Source: Methylophaga thalassica MP (GTDB lineage: Bacteria; Pseudomonadota; Gammaproteobacteria; Nitrosococcales; Methylophagaceae). Taken from it: DNA of 64,000 nucleotides. Numbering within the stretch: position 1 is the stretch's first letter; each line of letters begins with the position of its first letter. The stretch is from contig NZ_AFIG01000001.1 in assembly GCF_000214595.1 (NCBI RefSeq), forward strand, positions 1,840,382 through 1,904,381, in the 5' to 3' direction. The translations under genes were made by a program, and so were the position numbers. Shown one piece after another: positions 50,907 through 60,703 of the stretch. Under the pieces are notes generated by a model. It was not told where the DNA came from. It did not search any database and worked only from the letters and a program-made list of their open reading frames with translations.

Positions 50907-52703
50907 TTATGAATTCTTTGACAGTTGTAAAACGGCGAGGAAAGCTTCTTGTGGAACGTCCACCTTGCCGACTGATTTCATCCGTTTTTTACCTGCTTTT
51001 TGTTTTTCCAGCAATTTACGTTTACGAGAAACGTCACCACCGTAACATTTTGCTAATACATTCTTACGCATCGCTTTGACTGTCGAGCGCGCGATAATAT
51101 GACCTCCAATCGCCGCCTGAATCGCAATATCAAACATTTGACGAGGAATAAGCTCTTTCATTTTTTCTACTAATAACCTACCGCGACTGACACTGGTGTC
51201 TTTATGCACAATCAACGACAACGCATCAACACGTTCACCATTAATCATGATATCCAGCTTAACCAGATTGGCGGGTTCAAATCTGACGAAGTGGTAATCA
51301 AGCGAGGCATAACCACGGCTGACAGATTTCACACGGTCGAAGAAATCAATGACCACTTCATTCATTGGAAGTTCATAGGTCAAGGCCACTTGTTTACCCA
51401 TGTATTGCATATTCTTCTGTACACCGCGCTTTTCGACACACAAGGTAATGACCGCACCTAGATGATCTTGTGGTACCAGAATGTCAGCTCTGACGATTGG
51501 CTCACGAATTTCTTCGATCGTGCCAATATCCGGTAGTGATGATGGGTTTTCAACGCGAACGACTTCACCATTTTTCTTCAGCACTTCAAACACAACGGTT
51601 GGCGCTGTGGTAATCAAGTCAAGATCGTATTCCCGCTCCAGACGCTCCTGAATGATTTCCATATGCAAAAGGCCGAGGAAACCACAACGGAAGCCGAAGC
51701 CTAAGGCTTGTGAACTTTCTGGTTCGAAAAATAATGAGGCATCATTTAAACGCAGTTTAGATAAAGCTTCGCGGAAATTCTCATAGTCATCACTGCTGAC
51801 AGGGAAAATACCGGCATAAACCTGTGGCGTTACCTCTTTGAAGCCTGGCAACATCTTATCGGCACCATGATGTGCATGGGTCAATGTGTCACCTACCGGC
51901 GCACCATCAATTTCTTTCACACCTGAAATAACGTAGCCTACGTCACCACAGTCCAGCACATCACAGGGTGTGCGCTTAGGTGTAAAGGTACCAACCTGAT
52001 CCACCTGATATTCATGTCCGGTCGACATGACTTTGATTTTATCTTTGGTTTTCAGCGAGCCATCAACGATACGGACTAAGGAAATAACGCCTACATAACT
52101 ATCAAACCAGGAATCAATAATCAGCGCTTTTAAAGGGCCATCAGGATTACCTTTAGGTGCAGGAACTTTAGCTACCAGTTCTTCCAACACATCTTCGATA
52201 CCAATACCGGTTTTGGCACTGCAACGAACCGCATCCATGGCATCAACACCGATGATATCTTCAATTTCCTGAGCAACACGCTCTGGTTCAGCCGAAGGTA
52301 AATCGATTTTATTCAGTACGGGTAAGACTTCTAAGCCCAGTTCAATCGCCGTGTAACAGTTAGCCACACTTTGTGCTTCAACCCCTTGAGCGGCATCAAC
52401 AACCAATAAGGCCCCTTCACAGGCCGCCAGAGAACGCGATACTTCATAAGAAAAGTCAACGTGTCCAGGGGTGTCGATAAAATTCAGTTGGTAGGTTTCA
52501 CCATCACGGGCTTTATATTCCAGTGAGACGCTTTGTGCTTTAATGGTAATCCCACGCTCGCGCTCGATATCCATAGAGTCGAGTACTTGTTGTGACATTT
52601 CCCGCGCAGTCAGACCACCACAAATTTGGATAAAGCGGTCAGCAATAGTAGATTTACCGTGGTCAATATGGGCGATGATAGAAAAGTTACGTATATTCTT
52701 CAT
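50907..52703 (-). CDS. lepA: Elongation factor 4 (LepA)
   Basis: The 598-residue translational GTPase begins [24 protein letters not shown], with [19 protein letters not shown] and [11 protein letters not shown]. The LepA-specific C-terminal domain ([44 protein letters not shown]) is complete. It back-translocates or remodels stalled ribosomes. First gene of the lepA-lepB-(DUF4845)-rnc-era-recO-pdxJ-acpS-cysM run. The ~290 bp on its right holds no gene apart from its promoter region. Confidence 0.97.
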   Translation of the reverse strand: MKNIRNFSIIAHIDHGKSTIADRFIQICGGLTAREMSQQVLDSMDIERERGITIKAQSVSLEYKARDGETYQLNFIDTPGHVDFSYEVSRSLAACEGALLVVDAAQGVEAQSVANCYTAIELGLEVLPVLNKIDLPSAEPERVAQEIEDIIGVDAMDAVRCSAKTGIGIEDVLEELVAKVPAPKGNPDGPLKALIIDSWFDSYVGVISLVRIVDGSLKTKDKIKVMSTGHEYQVDQVGTFTPKRTPCDVLDCGDVGYVISGVKEIDGAPVGDTLTHAHHGADKMLPGFKEVTPQVYAGIFPVSSDDYENFREALSKLRLNDASLFFEPESSQALGFGFRCGFLGLLHMEIIQERLEREYDLDLITTAPTVVFEVLKKNGEVVRVENPSSLPDIGTIEEIREPIVRADILVPQDHLGAVITLCVEKRGVQKNMQYMGKQVALTYELPMNEVVIDFFDRVKSVSRGYASLDYHFVRFEPANLVKLDIMINGERVDALSLIVHKDTSVSRGRLLVEKMKELIPRQMFDIAIQAAIGGHIIARSTVKAMRKNVLAKCYGGDVSRKRKLLEKQKAGKKRMKSVGKVDVPQEAFLAVLQLSKNS

Positions 52704-52995
52704 TTAGTTACATTTTCATTAGTGACGTCGGTGGCCATCCCGAACAGTTAACATAGATTTTGCATGACATGCATTGTTCCCGCTGGCAGATGATGTTGGC
52801 CTTTGAGTCACGCGCTCAGCAAATGATTGGATATTATACGCATTTCACTATCACAAAACGATAATCTAGCGAGTCTGTAGATAAAAACGTGACATACGAC
52901 AAACTGTCTGACACTCTGTCACCGGTTTTATATAAGCATTAATTTGACCAAAACTTTCTGAATAGAAAAAAGCGTTTTTCTGGATAACAAATATC

Positions 52996-54324
52996 ATGGA
53001 TAAAGCCGTCCTGTCTGGCCCTATCATTCCCACCTTTTTACGGTTTGCCATTCCCTCAATTTTAGGCCTTTTAGCCATTACCACCGCCAGCATTGTCGAT
53101 GGTATTTTTGTGGGTCAATTCGTTAGCGCTGAAGGTTTGGCAGCCATTAATTTACTGATCCCTTATCTGTCATTGATATTTGGTCTGGCCCTGATGTTAT
53201 CGATAGGTGGAGCCGTTCGCGCCGGTTATTACCTTGGACAAAAACGATTTGCTGCTGCGTCAGATGTATTTAGCCAATGTCTTATCGCCATTGTTGTGAT
53301 TGGTTTGAGCTTTATGCTGCTTTCCTGGTTCTTTGCAGACAGTATTTTAGGATTTCTCGGCACTCCAGAATCCTTACTGACTTTAATACGACCTTACTTT
53401 TACATCATCAATGCGGTGCTAGTCGTTCAAATATCCACCATGGTGATGTATTACTTTATTCGCCAGGATAATGCTCAAACCTTGGCTTCTTCAGCATTAA
53501 TAAGCGGCGCGCTGATCAATATTGTTCTGGATGCACTATTTATCATCGTATTTGATTGGGGGCTTAAAGGTGCAGCGGCAGCCACGGCTATTGCCCAAGT
53601 TATCCAGTTAATAATGTTAAGTCGTTACTTTTTACGTGCTGAAAAAACACTTTCTTTTTCATTAACGCAACAGCATTGGTCTGAAATTAAACCGGCCATG
53701 TTTAATGGTGGATCCGAGTTTATTAACGAAATCTCTGGGGGTCTGGTTATTTTAGTGCTGAACTGGCTTTTAGTGAGTCGGCTCGGTGTCGAAGGCATTG
53801 CCGCATTTGCGGTTATCAATTATCTGATTTTTATCAGTTTGATGCTGTATTACGGCATTTCAGATGCATTGCATCTGGTTGTCAGCCAAAATCATGGTGC
53901 TCAGAATGTGCAGCGTATCCGCCAGTTTCTATTAACTGCGTTGAGCTGTATTTTACTGATTAGTATCAGCCTGACGCTTTGTTTAGTCTTTTTCCCTGAA
54001 CAAATCAGCAGACTGTTTTTAGATGAAACGGCAGAACAGACCTTGCTGTTATCCCAACAATTTATTGCTTTGTTATGGCCATTATTTTTGATTAATGGCG
54101 TTAACGTCATTATGTCTATCTACCTGACAGCCATTCAAAAACCCATTCCATCCATGGTTATTGCATTATCAAGAGGTTTATTTTTGCCGGTTCTGCTTTT
54201 GCTGCTTTTCTCATGGTTATTACCCGAACCCGAATTTCTGATCGCTTTACCGCTTTCAGAGTGGCTGACCTTTATTATTGCCATTGTCCTGTTCAGCTGG
54301 TATCGACCCAGCAAACAGACTTAG
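52996..54324 (+). CDS. MATE-family multidrug/solute exporter
   Basis: The 442-residue protein has 12 membrane helices in two similar halves, with the family opening GPIIPTFLRFAIPSILGLLAITTASIVDGIFVGQF and SALISGALINIVLDALFIIVFDWGLKGAAAATAIAQ. MATE proteins expel cationic drugs or metabolites by Na+ or H+ exchange. No regulator is next to it. It is divergent from lepA. The ~290 bp after it contain only the terminator of the TonB-receptor gene. Confidence 0.88.
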   Translation: MDKAVLSGPIIPTFLRFAIPSILGLLAITTASIVDGIFVGQFVSAEGLAAINLLIPYLSLIFGLALMLSIGGAVRAGYYLGQKRFAAASDVFSQCLIAIVVIGLSFMLLSWFFADSILGFLGTPESLLTLIRPYFYIINAVLVVQISTMVMYYFIRQDNAQTLASSALISGALINIVLDALFIIVFDWGLKGAAAATAIAQVIQLIMLSRYFLRAEKTLSFSLTQQHWSEIKPAMFNGGSEFINEISGGLVILVLNWLLVSRLGVEGIAAFAVINYLIFISLMLYYGISDALHLVVSQNHGAQNVQRIRQFLLTALSCILLISISLTLCLVFFPEQISRLFLDETAEQTLLLSQQFIALLWPLFLINGVNVIMSIYLTAIQKPIPSMVIALSRGLFLPVLLLLLFSWLLPEPEFLIALPLSEWLTFIIAIVLFSWYRPSKQT

Positions 54325-54550
54325 GATGATGTTCGATAAAACACATGATCTTTAAAATTATCGGAGTTGTCTGTAAAGCAGATTCTTACTGGCACCTCAT
54401 AACAGCCTATTAATAGAACAGTCGTATAGCCCTTTTGTTATCAATGGTTTTTATATTGGCATTTATCGATAACATTCTTGTTACATACTCTGACAACCAT
54501 GAAGCAAATATACAGTCTTTGAATAGAGGTATTATCCAGCACAAAAAATA

Positions 54551-54572
54551 AGCCAGATATAATTATCTGGCT
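54551..54572 (-). terminator. Intrinsic terminator of the TonB-receptor gene
   Basis: AGCCAGATA and TATCTGGCT pair around a 4-nt loop; on the minus strand TATTTTTTG follows. It lies 41 bp after the receptor stop codon. Confidence 0.85.
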
Positions 54573-54612
54573 CAATAAAAAGTCTGAGAGAGTATTCAGA
54601 CACTTGGGGAAA

Positions 54613-56583
54613 TTAAAATTGCCATGCGACGCTCAGGCGGACATCACGGCCGGGTTCGTTATATCCTCGAACAATTTCATAACCTGAGATACTTGTGTAG
54701 TCTGCTACACTGGCCTGATCGATATAGTTTTTATCAAAAACATTTCTAACGGTCATTGTAATTCGAACGTCATAAAGCTCTGAAGGTATCCATTGGGCAT
54801 ATAAGTCATGAACACCATAACCAGGCTTATCTACTTCACCATCAGAAAACTTGACATTGTCACGCCCTTTCGCAAACTGGGCATTCCACCCGAAACTCCA
54901 TTGTGCATCTAACTGGTAGTCAAGTTGGGTAAGTAATGTATCTCGAACGGTATTAACAATTCCGTTATGGTCGTAGGCATTAGCCTCAATGCCATCAACA
55001 TCAGCTTCATTATGGTGATAACTTACTTTACCTAGAATATTATCCCAACGATAACCCAGGTCAACTATGACACCATCCGATTTTAAATCACCAATATTTT
55101 CAAATAACCTTGGGCCTCCAGCCGGATCAGCGACAACGTCTTCTATTCTGCTTCGATATACTTTTGCTGAACCAAACCACGATTGAGAATCATAAGCTAC
55201 GCCGAACTCAACATTTTTTGCTTTTTCAGGTTTTAAATCTGGACTGTTTGCAACAAAATCAATTTTAAATGCGTCTTGTGCTTGTGGTCCCTTGAATGCT
55301 TCGGCATAAGATGCAAATGCACTAAAACTATCAGTGAAGTGATAATTAACTCCGATATTGCGACTGATATCATCTTCATCAAAGTTATTGTTACCTATTT
55401 GATCATCTAGTTCATAGTCGTCATATCGCAGACCCGCACTAAGTAACAAGGCATCCGTAATCTGCATATCATCCTGAATATAAACGCCCCTAACTTCTGA
55501 TTTATCCTCAAAAGCAGAGTTATCTGAATATGCTTCACCACCCGCAGTAGTAGTATCCTCACGATAATCCAAACCATACGTAAGCTTGTGCATTCCTAAG
55601 ATAGAGGTATTACGCAAATCGAAACCTTTACTCTTACCATCACCATAGTAAGGACCAAATGTGCCATCCTGAAATAACTCTGTTTCTGTATGGTATAGCG
55701 TTAATGCCATATTTACATATGCATTATCTATAGGATTTAATTCATAATTTAATGTAAGTGTTTTCCGCTCAATATCAATTGGAAATAATGGATTTCCTTC
55801 ACTAACTACCCACTGTGGACGTCTTGCACGCTCACCTTCATCTTGGCGCTTTTCGTAGCTAAGGCGAAGAGTCTGACTTTCAGTCATATGGCCAACAATC
55901 TTTGCGAAGATATAGTCTTGGTCAAACCCCGTTCCTAAGACTTCATTACCATCACCATCTTCGTAATTATCAGTGTCATTACGTGTATATGAAACCATAG
56001 CACTCCAATCATCCGTCATACGCCCGAAGAGACTGGTGTTAGTTTTAAAACTATCGGTATTACTGGAAAAGCTGCCTTTGACAAGTCCACCAAATTTTTG
56101 CCCAGGTTTCAACATATCTTCTGGGTCTTTTGTTATAAACTTAATCGAGCCACCTAATGCTCCTGGTCCCGAAAGGGCATTACCTGCACCAGCATTAACT
56201 TCAACACGCTTGAGTAATTCTGGCTCAATGCTGATACGTCCTGCGTGATGATATTGACGAGTCGACTGCTGAGCACCATCAATTGTAATATTTAATAACT
56301 GATCTTCTATACCTCTAATATAGAGTTTCTGTGCTGCATCAGGCCCTCCACCTACCGTCACTTCTGGCGACTGACTGAACAAGTCTTGCAAATCGTTAGC
56401 TTGCATCTTTTCTATCTGTTCAGCGTCAACGCTGTTTGTTTCTGGTGTAACGGTATTTCCAACAACATTTAATGTGTCTAACTCAAGTGTTTCTGCTGAT
56501 GATACAGGTTGTGTTGATAAACCTGCTAAAACAGCGAGTGTTAGCATCGTTGGTTGACTTATTTTATTTAAATAAATTCTCAC
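54613..56583 (-). CDS. TonB-dependent outer-membrane receptor, probable iron/siderophore type
   Basis: The start is placed at GTG 56583, because AGGGGTGG precedes it and a signal peptide follows (RIYLNKISQPTMLTLAVLAGLSTQPVSSA), giving 656 residues. A longer frame would overlap the sensor kinase. The plug domain (~45-160) has QANDLQDLFSQSPEVTVGG, KLYIRGIEDQLLNITIDGAQQ and GNALSGPGALGGSIKFITKDPED; the barrel ends in the canonical aromatic residue (RLSVAWQF). A Fur-type box just upstream points to iron-dependent repression. The plug resembles haem or catecholate receptors; the ligand is not certain. Confidence 0.88.
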   Translation of the reverse strand: MRIYLNKISQPTMLTLAVLAGLSTQPVSSAETLELDTLNVVGNTVTPETNSVDAEQIEKMQANDLQDLFSQSPEVTVGGGPDAAQKLYIRGIEDQLLNITIDGAQQSTRQYHHAGRISIEPELLKRVEVNAGAGNALSGPGALGGSIKFITKDPEDMLKPGQKFGGLVKGSFSSNTDSFKTNTSLFGRMTDDWSAMVSYTRNDTDNYEDGDGNEVLGTGFDQDYIFAKIVGHMTESQTLRLSYEKRQDEGERARRPQWVVSEGNPLFPIDIERKTLTLNYELNPIDNAYVNMALTLYHTETELFQDGTFGPYYGDGKSKGFDLRNTSILGMHKLTYGLDYREDTTTAGGEAYSDNSAFEDKSEVRGVYIQDDMQITDALLLSAGLRYDDYELDDQIGNNNFDEDDISRNIGVNYHFTDSFSAFASYAEAFKGPQAQDAFKIDFVANSPDLKPEKAKNVEFGVAYDSQSWFGSAKVYRSRIEDVVADPAGGPRLFENIGDLKSDGVIVDLGYRWDNILGKVSYHHNEADVDGIEANAYDHNGIVNTVRDTLLTQLDYQLDAQWSFGWNAQFAKGRDNVKFSDGEVDKPGYGVHDLYAQWIPSELYDVRITMTVRNVFDKNYIDQASVADYTSISGYEIVRGYNEPGRDVRLSVAWQF

Positions 56584-56592
56584 ATCCACCCC

Positions 56593-56613
56593 TAAATAAT
56601 AATCATTATCAAA
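56593..56613 (-). promoter_or_regulatory. Fur box upstream of the TonB receptor
   Basis: On the minus strand TGATAATGATTATTATTTA closely matches the Fur 19-bp consensus GATAATGATAATCATTATC over its first half and the AT-rich second half. It ends 10 bp before the GTG start. Confidence 0.75.
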
Positions 56614-56684
56614 TAACACGTAATCGCATTCTAATGATTGATGAAGGTAATGAATATGAAATTTACAATTGTTACATTCCGCTA

Positions 56685-58025
56685 CTATCTTGTTGGGAGG
56701 GTGATAGTCATTCTTAAACCACCGTTGACTAAATTTTCTGCCACTAGCTGACCACCACATACTTCAATATGACGTTTGGCCAGGCTTAATCCCACCCCAA
56801 ATCCTCGATGATTCTCTCGACTCGCCTGAGCCAACCTAAAAAACGGTTTGAAGATATCACTTAAATGTTGCTCTGCAACACCTGGTCCAACATCATCAAC
56901 TTCGACCAGGTAGCTCTGCATAACTGTTTTCACGTTAATCTTAACGGGCTCTTCTTTCGGAGTATGGCTTAGTGCATTTCTGAGGATGTTTTCAAAGGCA
57001 TGCCCCACTGCCCGGGCACTGCTATTTTCAATAATTGCCTGTTCAGGCATGGTGATAATGAGTTGCCGATCAGGAAACTCAAATCGTGCATCATCGAGAA
57101 TGCTGTCTATCAAGTCGATTAAGTCGAGCGTTTCCTGACGTAAATCCGGTCGTTCATTATCAAGCCATGCCAGAGTGAGAGTATCTTCAACCATGGCACG
57201 CATTTGCAGACATTCATAACGAATTCGTTCTATGAGTTGTGGATCGAGATTTTGGTTTTCAGCCCAACTCAAGGCTAACTCAACCCGTGCTAATGGCGTT
57301 CTCAACTCATGTGATAAATCAGAAATAAGATGGCGCTGTGTCTGAATCAGTTGACCAATACGCTCAGCCATACCATCAAATGTTTCGCCTAAGGCCGTGA
57401 TTTCATCTTGACGTTTTGCCAGGCTTTTTCCAACACGAACACTAAAATTGCCATCACTAAATTGTCTGGTGGCTTTTTCTAACTGACTCAATGGTGACAT
57501 AACATGGCGATAGATAATCACGCTAATTAATGTCATCAGCAATAAAGGCAGTGCGATTTGTAATAATAAACTGGTCTGAAACCAATAGGCACCGGGACGC
57601 ATTCGATCCGGTAGGGTAATTAAAAAATGTGCTCTTCCATTTGCAATAGGCAAATCCATAATGGGATTTTCTTTGAAGTACAAATGTATTTTCCAGCTAA
57701 TATCTCGCCCGAGACCAAAGCTTTCCTGAAACGCTTCTGATAAATAACTATTACCTATTGGAGTAACCTGGGAAGTCACCACCGCAGCCCAGGTATGTTC
57801 TTTTTCTTCGATCTGTTTTATCCACTGGTCTAATGACTGGATATCATCCGCCAAGTAATACTTCTCAGCTTTTTTTGCATACTCTTTTAATAAGCCCTGA
57901 TCACGTTCAGCAATAAAACTCATATGCTGTTCTGTGTGTAACATCAATAGGTGTATCAGCCAAAACAGTAATACGGTTCCGATAACTATGGTCGCCACTA
58001 ACTTCCATAGCAAACGACGCTTCAT
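56685..58025 (-). CDS. Sensor histidine kinase (envelope stress/metal type)
   Basis: The 446-residue protein has a first membrane helix (LLWKLVATIVIGTVLLFWLIHLLML), a ~130-residue periplasmic sensor, a second helix (LLLQIALPLLLMTLISVIIY), a HAMP domain, the dimerisation/phospho-His box HLISDLSHELRTPLARVELAL, and an ATPase domain with N, G1 (VDDVGPGV), F and G2 (GFGVGLSLAKRHIE) boxes. It overlaps the regulator gene by 4 bp. The TonB receptor follows 101 bp downstream, so iron or another receptor-linked signal is possible. Confidence 0.92.
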   Translation of the reverse strand: MKRRLLWKLVATIVIGTVLLFWLIHLLMLHTEQHMSFIAERDQGLLKEYAKKAEKYYLADDIQSLDQWIKQIEEKEHTWAAVVTSQVTPIGNSYLSEAFQESFGLGRDISWKIHLYFKENPIMDLPIANGRAHFLITLPDRMRPGAYWFQTSLLLQIALPLLLMTLISVIIYRHVMSPLSQLEKATRQFSDGNFSVRVGKSLAKRQDEITALGETFDGMAERIGQLIQTQRHLISDLSHELRTPLARVELALSWAENQNLDPQLIERIRYECLQMRAMVEDTLTLAWLDNERPDLRQETLDLIDLIDSILDDARFEFPDRQLIITMPEQAIIENSSARAVGHAFENILRNALSHTPKEEPVKINVKTVMQSYLVEVDDVGPGVAEQHLSDIFKPFFRLAQASRENHRGFGVGLSLAKRHIEVCGGQLVAENLVNGGLRMTITLPTR

Positions 58026-58723
58026 AATAAAATATATCCTGTCCCGTGAACGGTTTGCAGGTGATCTGCAGGCAGCCCCGCCATGACTAATTTACGTCTG
58101 ACACGACTCATATGCATATCCAGACTTCTGTCATAACGACTGAATTCTTTTTCTAACACTAAGCGATAAAGCTGTGGCTTACTGAGTGTCTGGTTTGGGT
58201 TCTGCATCAAGGTCCAAAGCAGCTTGAACTGGATGGGCGTAAACGGAATAGGCTGGTCAGCAAAAAACACCGTCTGTTTAGATTTATCTAGCTTAATACC
58301 ATGCCGTGTTAGCTGTTTCTGCTCATCATCAGGACTGGTCTGCGGCAATGATCGTCTCAGAATCGCTTCTATTCTTAATAATAATTCGGTGAAATTAAAA
58401 GGCTTAGATAAATAATCATCTGCGCCACTTTTTAATCCCAGAATACGTTCTTCTTCTGCACCATGTGCGGTTAGCATAATGACAGGCGTAACACGGGTTT
58501 GCCTCAATGTTCTTAAAACGCTGTAGCCGTCTTTTTCAGGCAGTGAGACATCCAATAAGATCAAATCCAATGGAAGGCTAATTGCCTTTGTCAGCCCCTC
58601 ATTACCATCGTATGCAGTAATAGTAGAAAAGCCTGCATTTTCAAGTAATTGATTTAGTTGTTTGTTTAAGGTGGGGTCATCTTCAACAATAAGGACTTTT
58701 GCTGACATGGTGAGTTTGTTCAT
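58022..58723 (-). CDS. OmpR-family response regulator
   Basis: The 233-residue protein has a receiver domain (acidic pocket EDD, phospho-Asp in LILLDVSLPEKDG, Lys in YLSKPF) and a C-terminal winged helix (PIQFKLLWTLMQNPNQTLSKPQLYRLVL ... RSLDMHMSRVRRKL). A start at codon 6 (58708) is possible. It pairs with the kinase that follows. An AT-rich stretch just upstream (ATAAATGCGAATCATTAG on the minus strand, 58743-58760) looks like a Fur box. Confidence 0.92.
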   Translation of the reverse strand: MNKLTMSAKVLIVEDDPTLNKQLNQLLENAGFSTITAYDGNEGLTKAISLPLDLILLDVSLPEKDGYSVLRTLRQTRVTPVIMLTAHGAEEERILGLKSGADDYLSKPFNFTELLLRIEAILRRSLPQTSPDDEQKQLTRHGIKLDKSKQTVFFADQPIPFTPIQFKLLWTLMQNPNQTLSKPQLYRLVLEKEFSRYDRSLDMHMSRVRRKLVMAGLPADHLQTVHGTGYILL

Positions 58724-58742
58724 CCTTGCACATATTATAAAT

Positions 58743-58760
58743 ACTAATGATTCGCATTTA
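58743..58760 (-). promoter_or_regulatory. Candidate Fur box upstream of the response-regulator gene
   Basis: ATAAATGCGAATCATTAG on the minus strand resembles Fur sites of the GCGAATCATT type common before iron genes. It lies ~20 bp before the start codon. If real, iron would repress both the two-component system and the nearby receptor. Confidence 0.55.
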
Positions 58761-58806
58761 TAATATTACCAGATAACAATATATAAAAATCAAATATCCT
58801 GATAAA

Positions 58807-58840
58807 AAAAGAGCCGTTGATTTTCATCAACGGCTCTTTT
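58807..58840 (-). terminator. Intrinsic terminator of the sigma-E operon
   Basis: AAAAGAGCCGTTGAT and ATCAACGGCTCTTTT form a 15-bp stem around TTTC/GAAA, with T-rich flanks on the minus strand. It lies 23 bp after the mucD stop codon. Confidence 0.93.
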
Positions 58841-58862
58841 TAACTTCAGTTATGTGAGAAGG

Positions 58863-60281
58863 TTACTCTTTAATTTCTATCGCCAGAAATTGAGCAGAAC
58901 CTCCACGCTGTACCAATACAGGGATAGGTTTATTGGCAGGAAGCTTTTTCGCCACCTCAATAAACTGATGAGGATCTTCAATCTCAGTATTGTTAAGGCT
59001 CAGAATAATATCTCCAGGTCTGATACCCGCCTTAATGGCTGGACCTTGCTCAACTTTCATGACCATAACACCACCTTTTTCAACTTCGAACTGCTTACGC
59101 TGTTCTGGAGTGATATCCGCCACTTCCATTGATAAACGGTCATCAACAAATCGGCCAGGTTTAGTGCTGTTGCTTGTCAATGCCTCATCTTTTGGTAACT
59201 CTTCAATCGTCACTTTAAGCGTTGTATGCTTGTTATTCCGCATGACTTCAACATCAACTTCTTTGCCTACTTTTGTTCTACCTACGATAGGAGGTAAATC
59301 AGAAGATGTTTCCACTTCTTTACCATCAAATTTCAAAATAACATCACCCGTTTTAAATCCTGCACGAGCTGCCGGGCTGTCATCAACAACACGAGAAATC
59401 AGCGCACCACTTGGTTTTGATAAACCAAATGACTCGGCTAGTTCACGCGTCACATCTTGAATAACTACACCTAACCAGCCACGACTGACATAACCCTGTG
59501 ATTTAATTTGTTCTACGACGTTCATGACAGTATCAATTGGGATTGCAAACGATACGCCCATAAATCCACCTGTACGGCTGTAAATCTGTGAGTTTATGCC
59601 AATAACTTCACCATCAAGATTAAACAATGGGCCACCTGAGTTACCCGGATTAATCGCGACATCTGTTTGAATGAATGGCACATAACTGTCGCTTGGCAAA
59701 CTTCGGCCCAGCGCACTGATGATGCCAGCAGTAGCAGAGTAATCAAAGCCAAAAGGTGAACCGATGGCTAATACCCATTCACCTACTTTGAGATTGTCTG
59801 AATCCCCAAGTTTGACTGTTTTCAAGTTCTTCGCATCCACTTTCAATAGCGCGACATCACTGCGTTCGTCACTACCCAATACTTTAGCTTCTAACTCAGT
59901 ACGATCACTGAAACGAACTATAATTTCATCAGCATCTTTAATCACATGGTGATTAGTCAGAATGTAACCATCGGATGAGATAACAAAACCTGAGCCTAAA
60001 GACTCACTTTCACGGGGAATAGGAGCGCCACCACCTTGACCCTCAAAAAACTTTTTAAAGAAATCATCAATTCCCGAACCTTCCGGCAAATCCAGGCCAC
60101 GAGGCAACATCGATGTTGGTGTTTCTTCCGTTTTATTGTGAGTTCGGATATTGACAACAGCATCACCATTATCGGCGACGAGTTCAGTAAAATCAGGTAA
60201 TGAACGGGCTTGGACACTAAAACTCAGCATTAGCCAAGCAAACAGCATTGTTAAAGCCGCCCAATTTTTGTTTACTCTCAT
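58863..60281 (-). CDS. mucD: DegQ/MucD-type periplasmic serine protease
   Basis: The 472-residue protein has a signal peptide (LTMLFAWLMLSFSVQA), a trypsin-like domain with the triad His in NHHVI, Asp in RSDVALLKV and Ser in NPGNSGGPLF, and two PDZ domains (~280-370 and ~380-470). It degrades misfolded envelope proteins. It is the last gene of the rpoE operon and overlaps rseC by 4 bp, the arrangement known as algU-mucABCD in pseudomonads, hence the MucD name. Confidence 0.93.
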   Translation of the reverse strand: MRVNKNWAALTMLFAWLMLSFSVQARSLPDFTELVADNGDAVVNIRTHNKTEETPTSMLPRGLDLPEGSGIDDFFKKFFEGQGGGAPIPRESESLGSGFVISSDGYILTNHHVIKDADEIIVRFSDRTELEAKVLGSDERSDVALLKVDAKNLKTVKLGDSDNLKVGEWVLAIGSPFGFDYSATAGIISALGRSLPSDSYVPFIQTDVAINPGNSGGPLFNLDGEVIGINSQIYSRTGGFMGVSFAIPIDTVMNVVEQIKSQGYVSRGWLGVVIQDVTRELAESFGLSKPSGALISRVVDDSPAARAGFKTGDVILKFDGKEVETSSDLPPIVGRTKVGKEVDVEVMRNNKHTTLKVTIEELPKDEALTSNSTKPGRFVDDRLSMEVADITPEQRKQFEVEKGGVMVMKVEQGPAIKAGIRPGDIILSLNNTEIEDPHQFIEVAKKLPANKPIPVLVQRGGSAQFLAIEIKE

Positions 60282-60703
60282 TTGAAGTCCTCATTTGGTT
60301 TGACATTGATACCAGCATCATGATGACTCATACGATGTTTGACCCACACAAAACCGGTAATCAGACCTAATAGACCAGACACAATTTGTAGCAGTTCCCC
60401 ACCACCAGCTAAACGCACGATAATTGATGTAAAAAAAAGTAAAATAAGCGGCAGCATGTACATAAGAAAAGCACCTGAAAGTAATGCTTCTTCGGGAATA
60501 GACACGGTGACTTCCTGCCCAACTTCCAGTGTGCCTTCATCTTTTACAGCGATGCGTGAGAATTTTTTTCCTACATGTTTTGCAAGCAAGCCAGTGCCAC
60601 AGCCTTTACGAGCCGCACATTGACCACAAGTGGACTGTCTTTCAGCTTCGACCCAGACTAAATGGTCGTGACGACTGATAACTGTCGCTTTCTGTTCAAT
60701 CAT
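60278..60703 (-). CDS. rseC: RseC/MucC family protein
   Basis: The 141-residue protein has an N-terminal cytoplasmic region with four cysteines (CGQCAARKGCGTG) followed by two membrane helices (LSGAFLMYMLPLILLFFTSII, LLQIVSGLLGLITGFVWV). RseC modulates sigma-E and is linked to SoxR reduction. It overlaps rseB and mucD by 4 bp each. Confidence 0.92.
   Translation of the reverse strand: MIEQKATVISRHDHLVWVEAERQSTCGQCAARKGCGTGLLAKHVGKKFSRIAVKDEGTLEVGQEVTVSIPEEALLSGAFLMYMLPLILLFFTSIIVRLAGGGELLQIVSGLLGLITGFVWVKHRMSHHDAGINVKPNEDFK

Noticed and set aside
56584-56760. 59-residue extension of the TonB receptor
   Set aside because: It overlaps the sensor kinase gene and the Fur box and has no signal peptide; a signal peptide follows the GTG at 56583.
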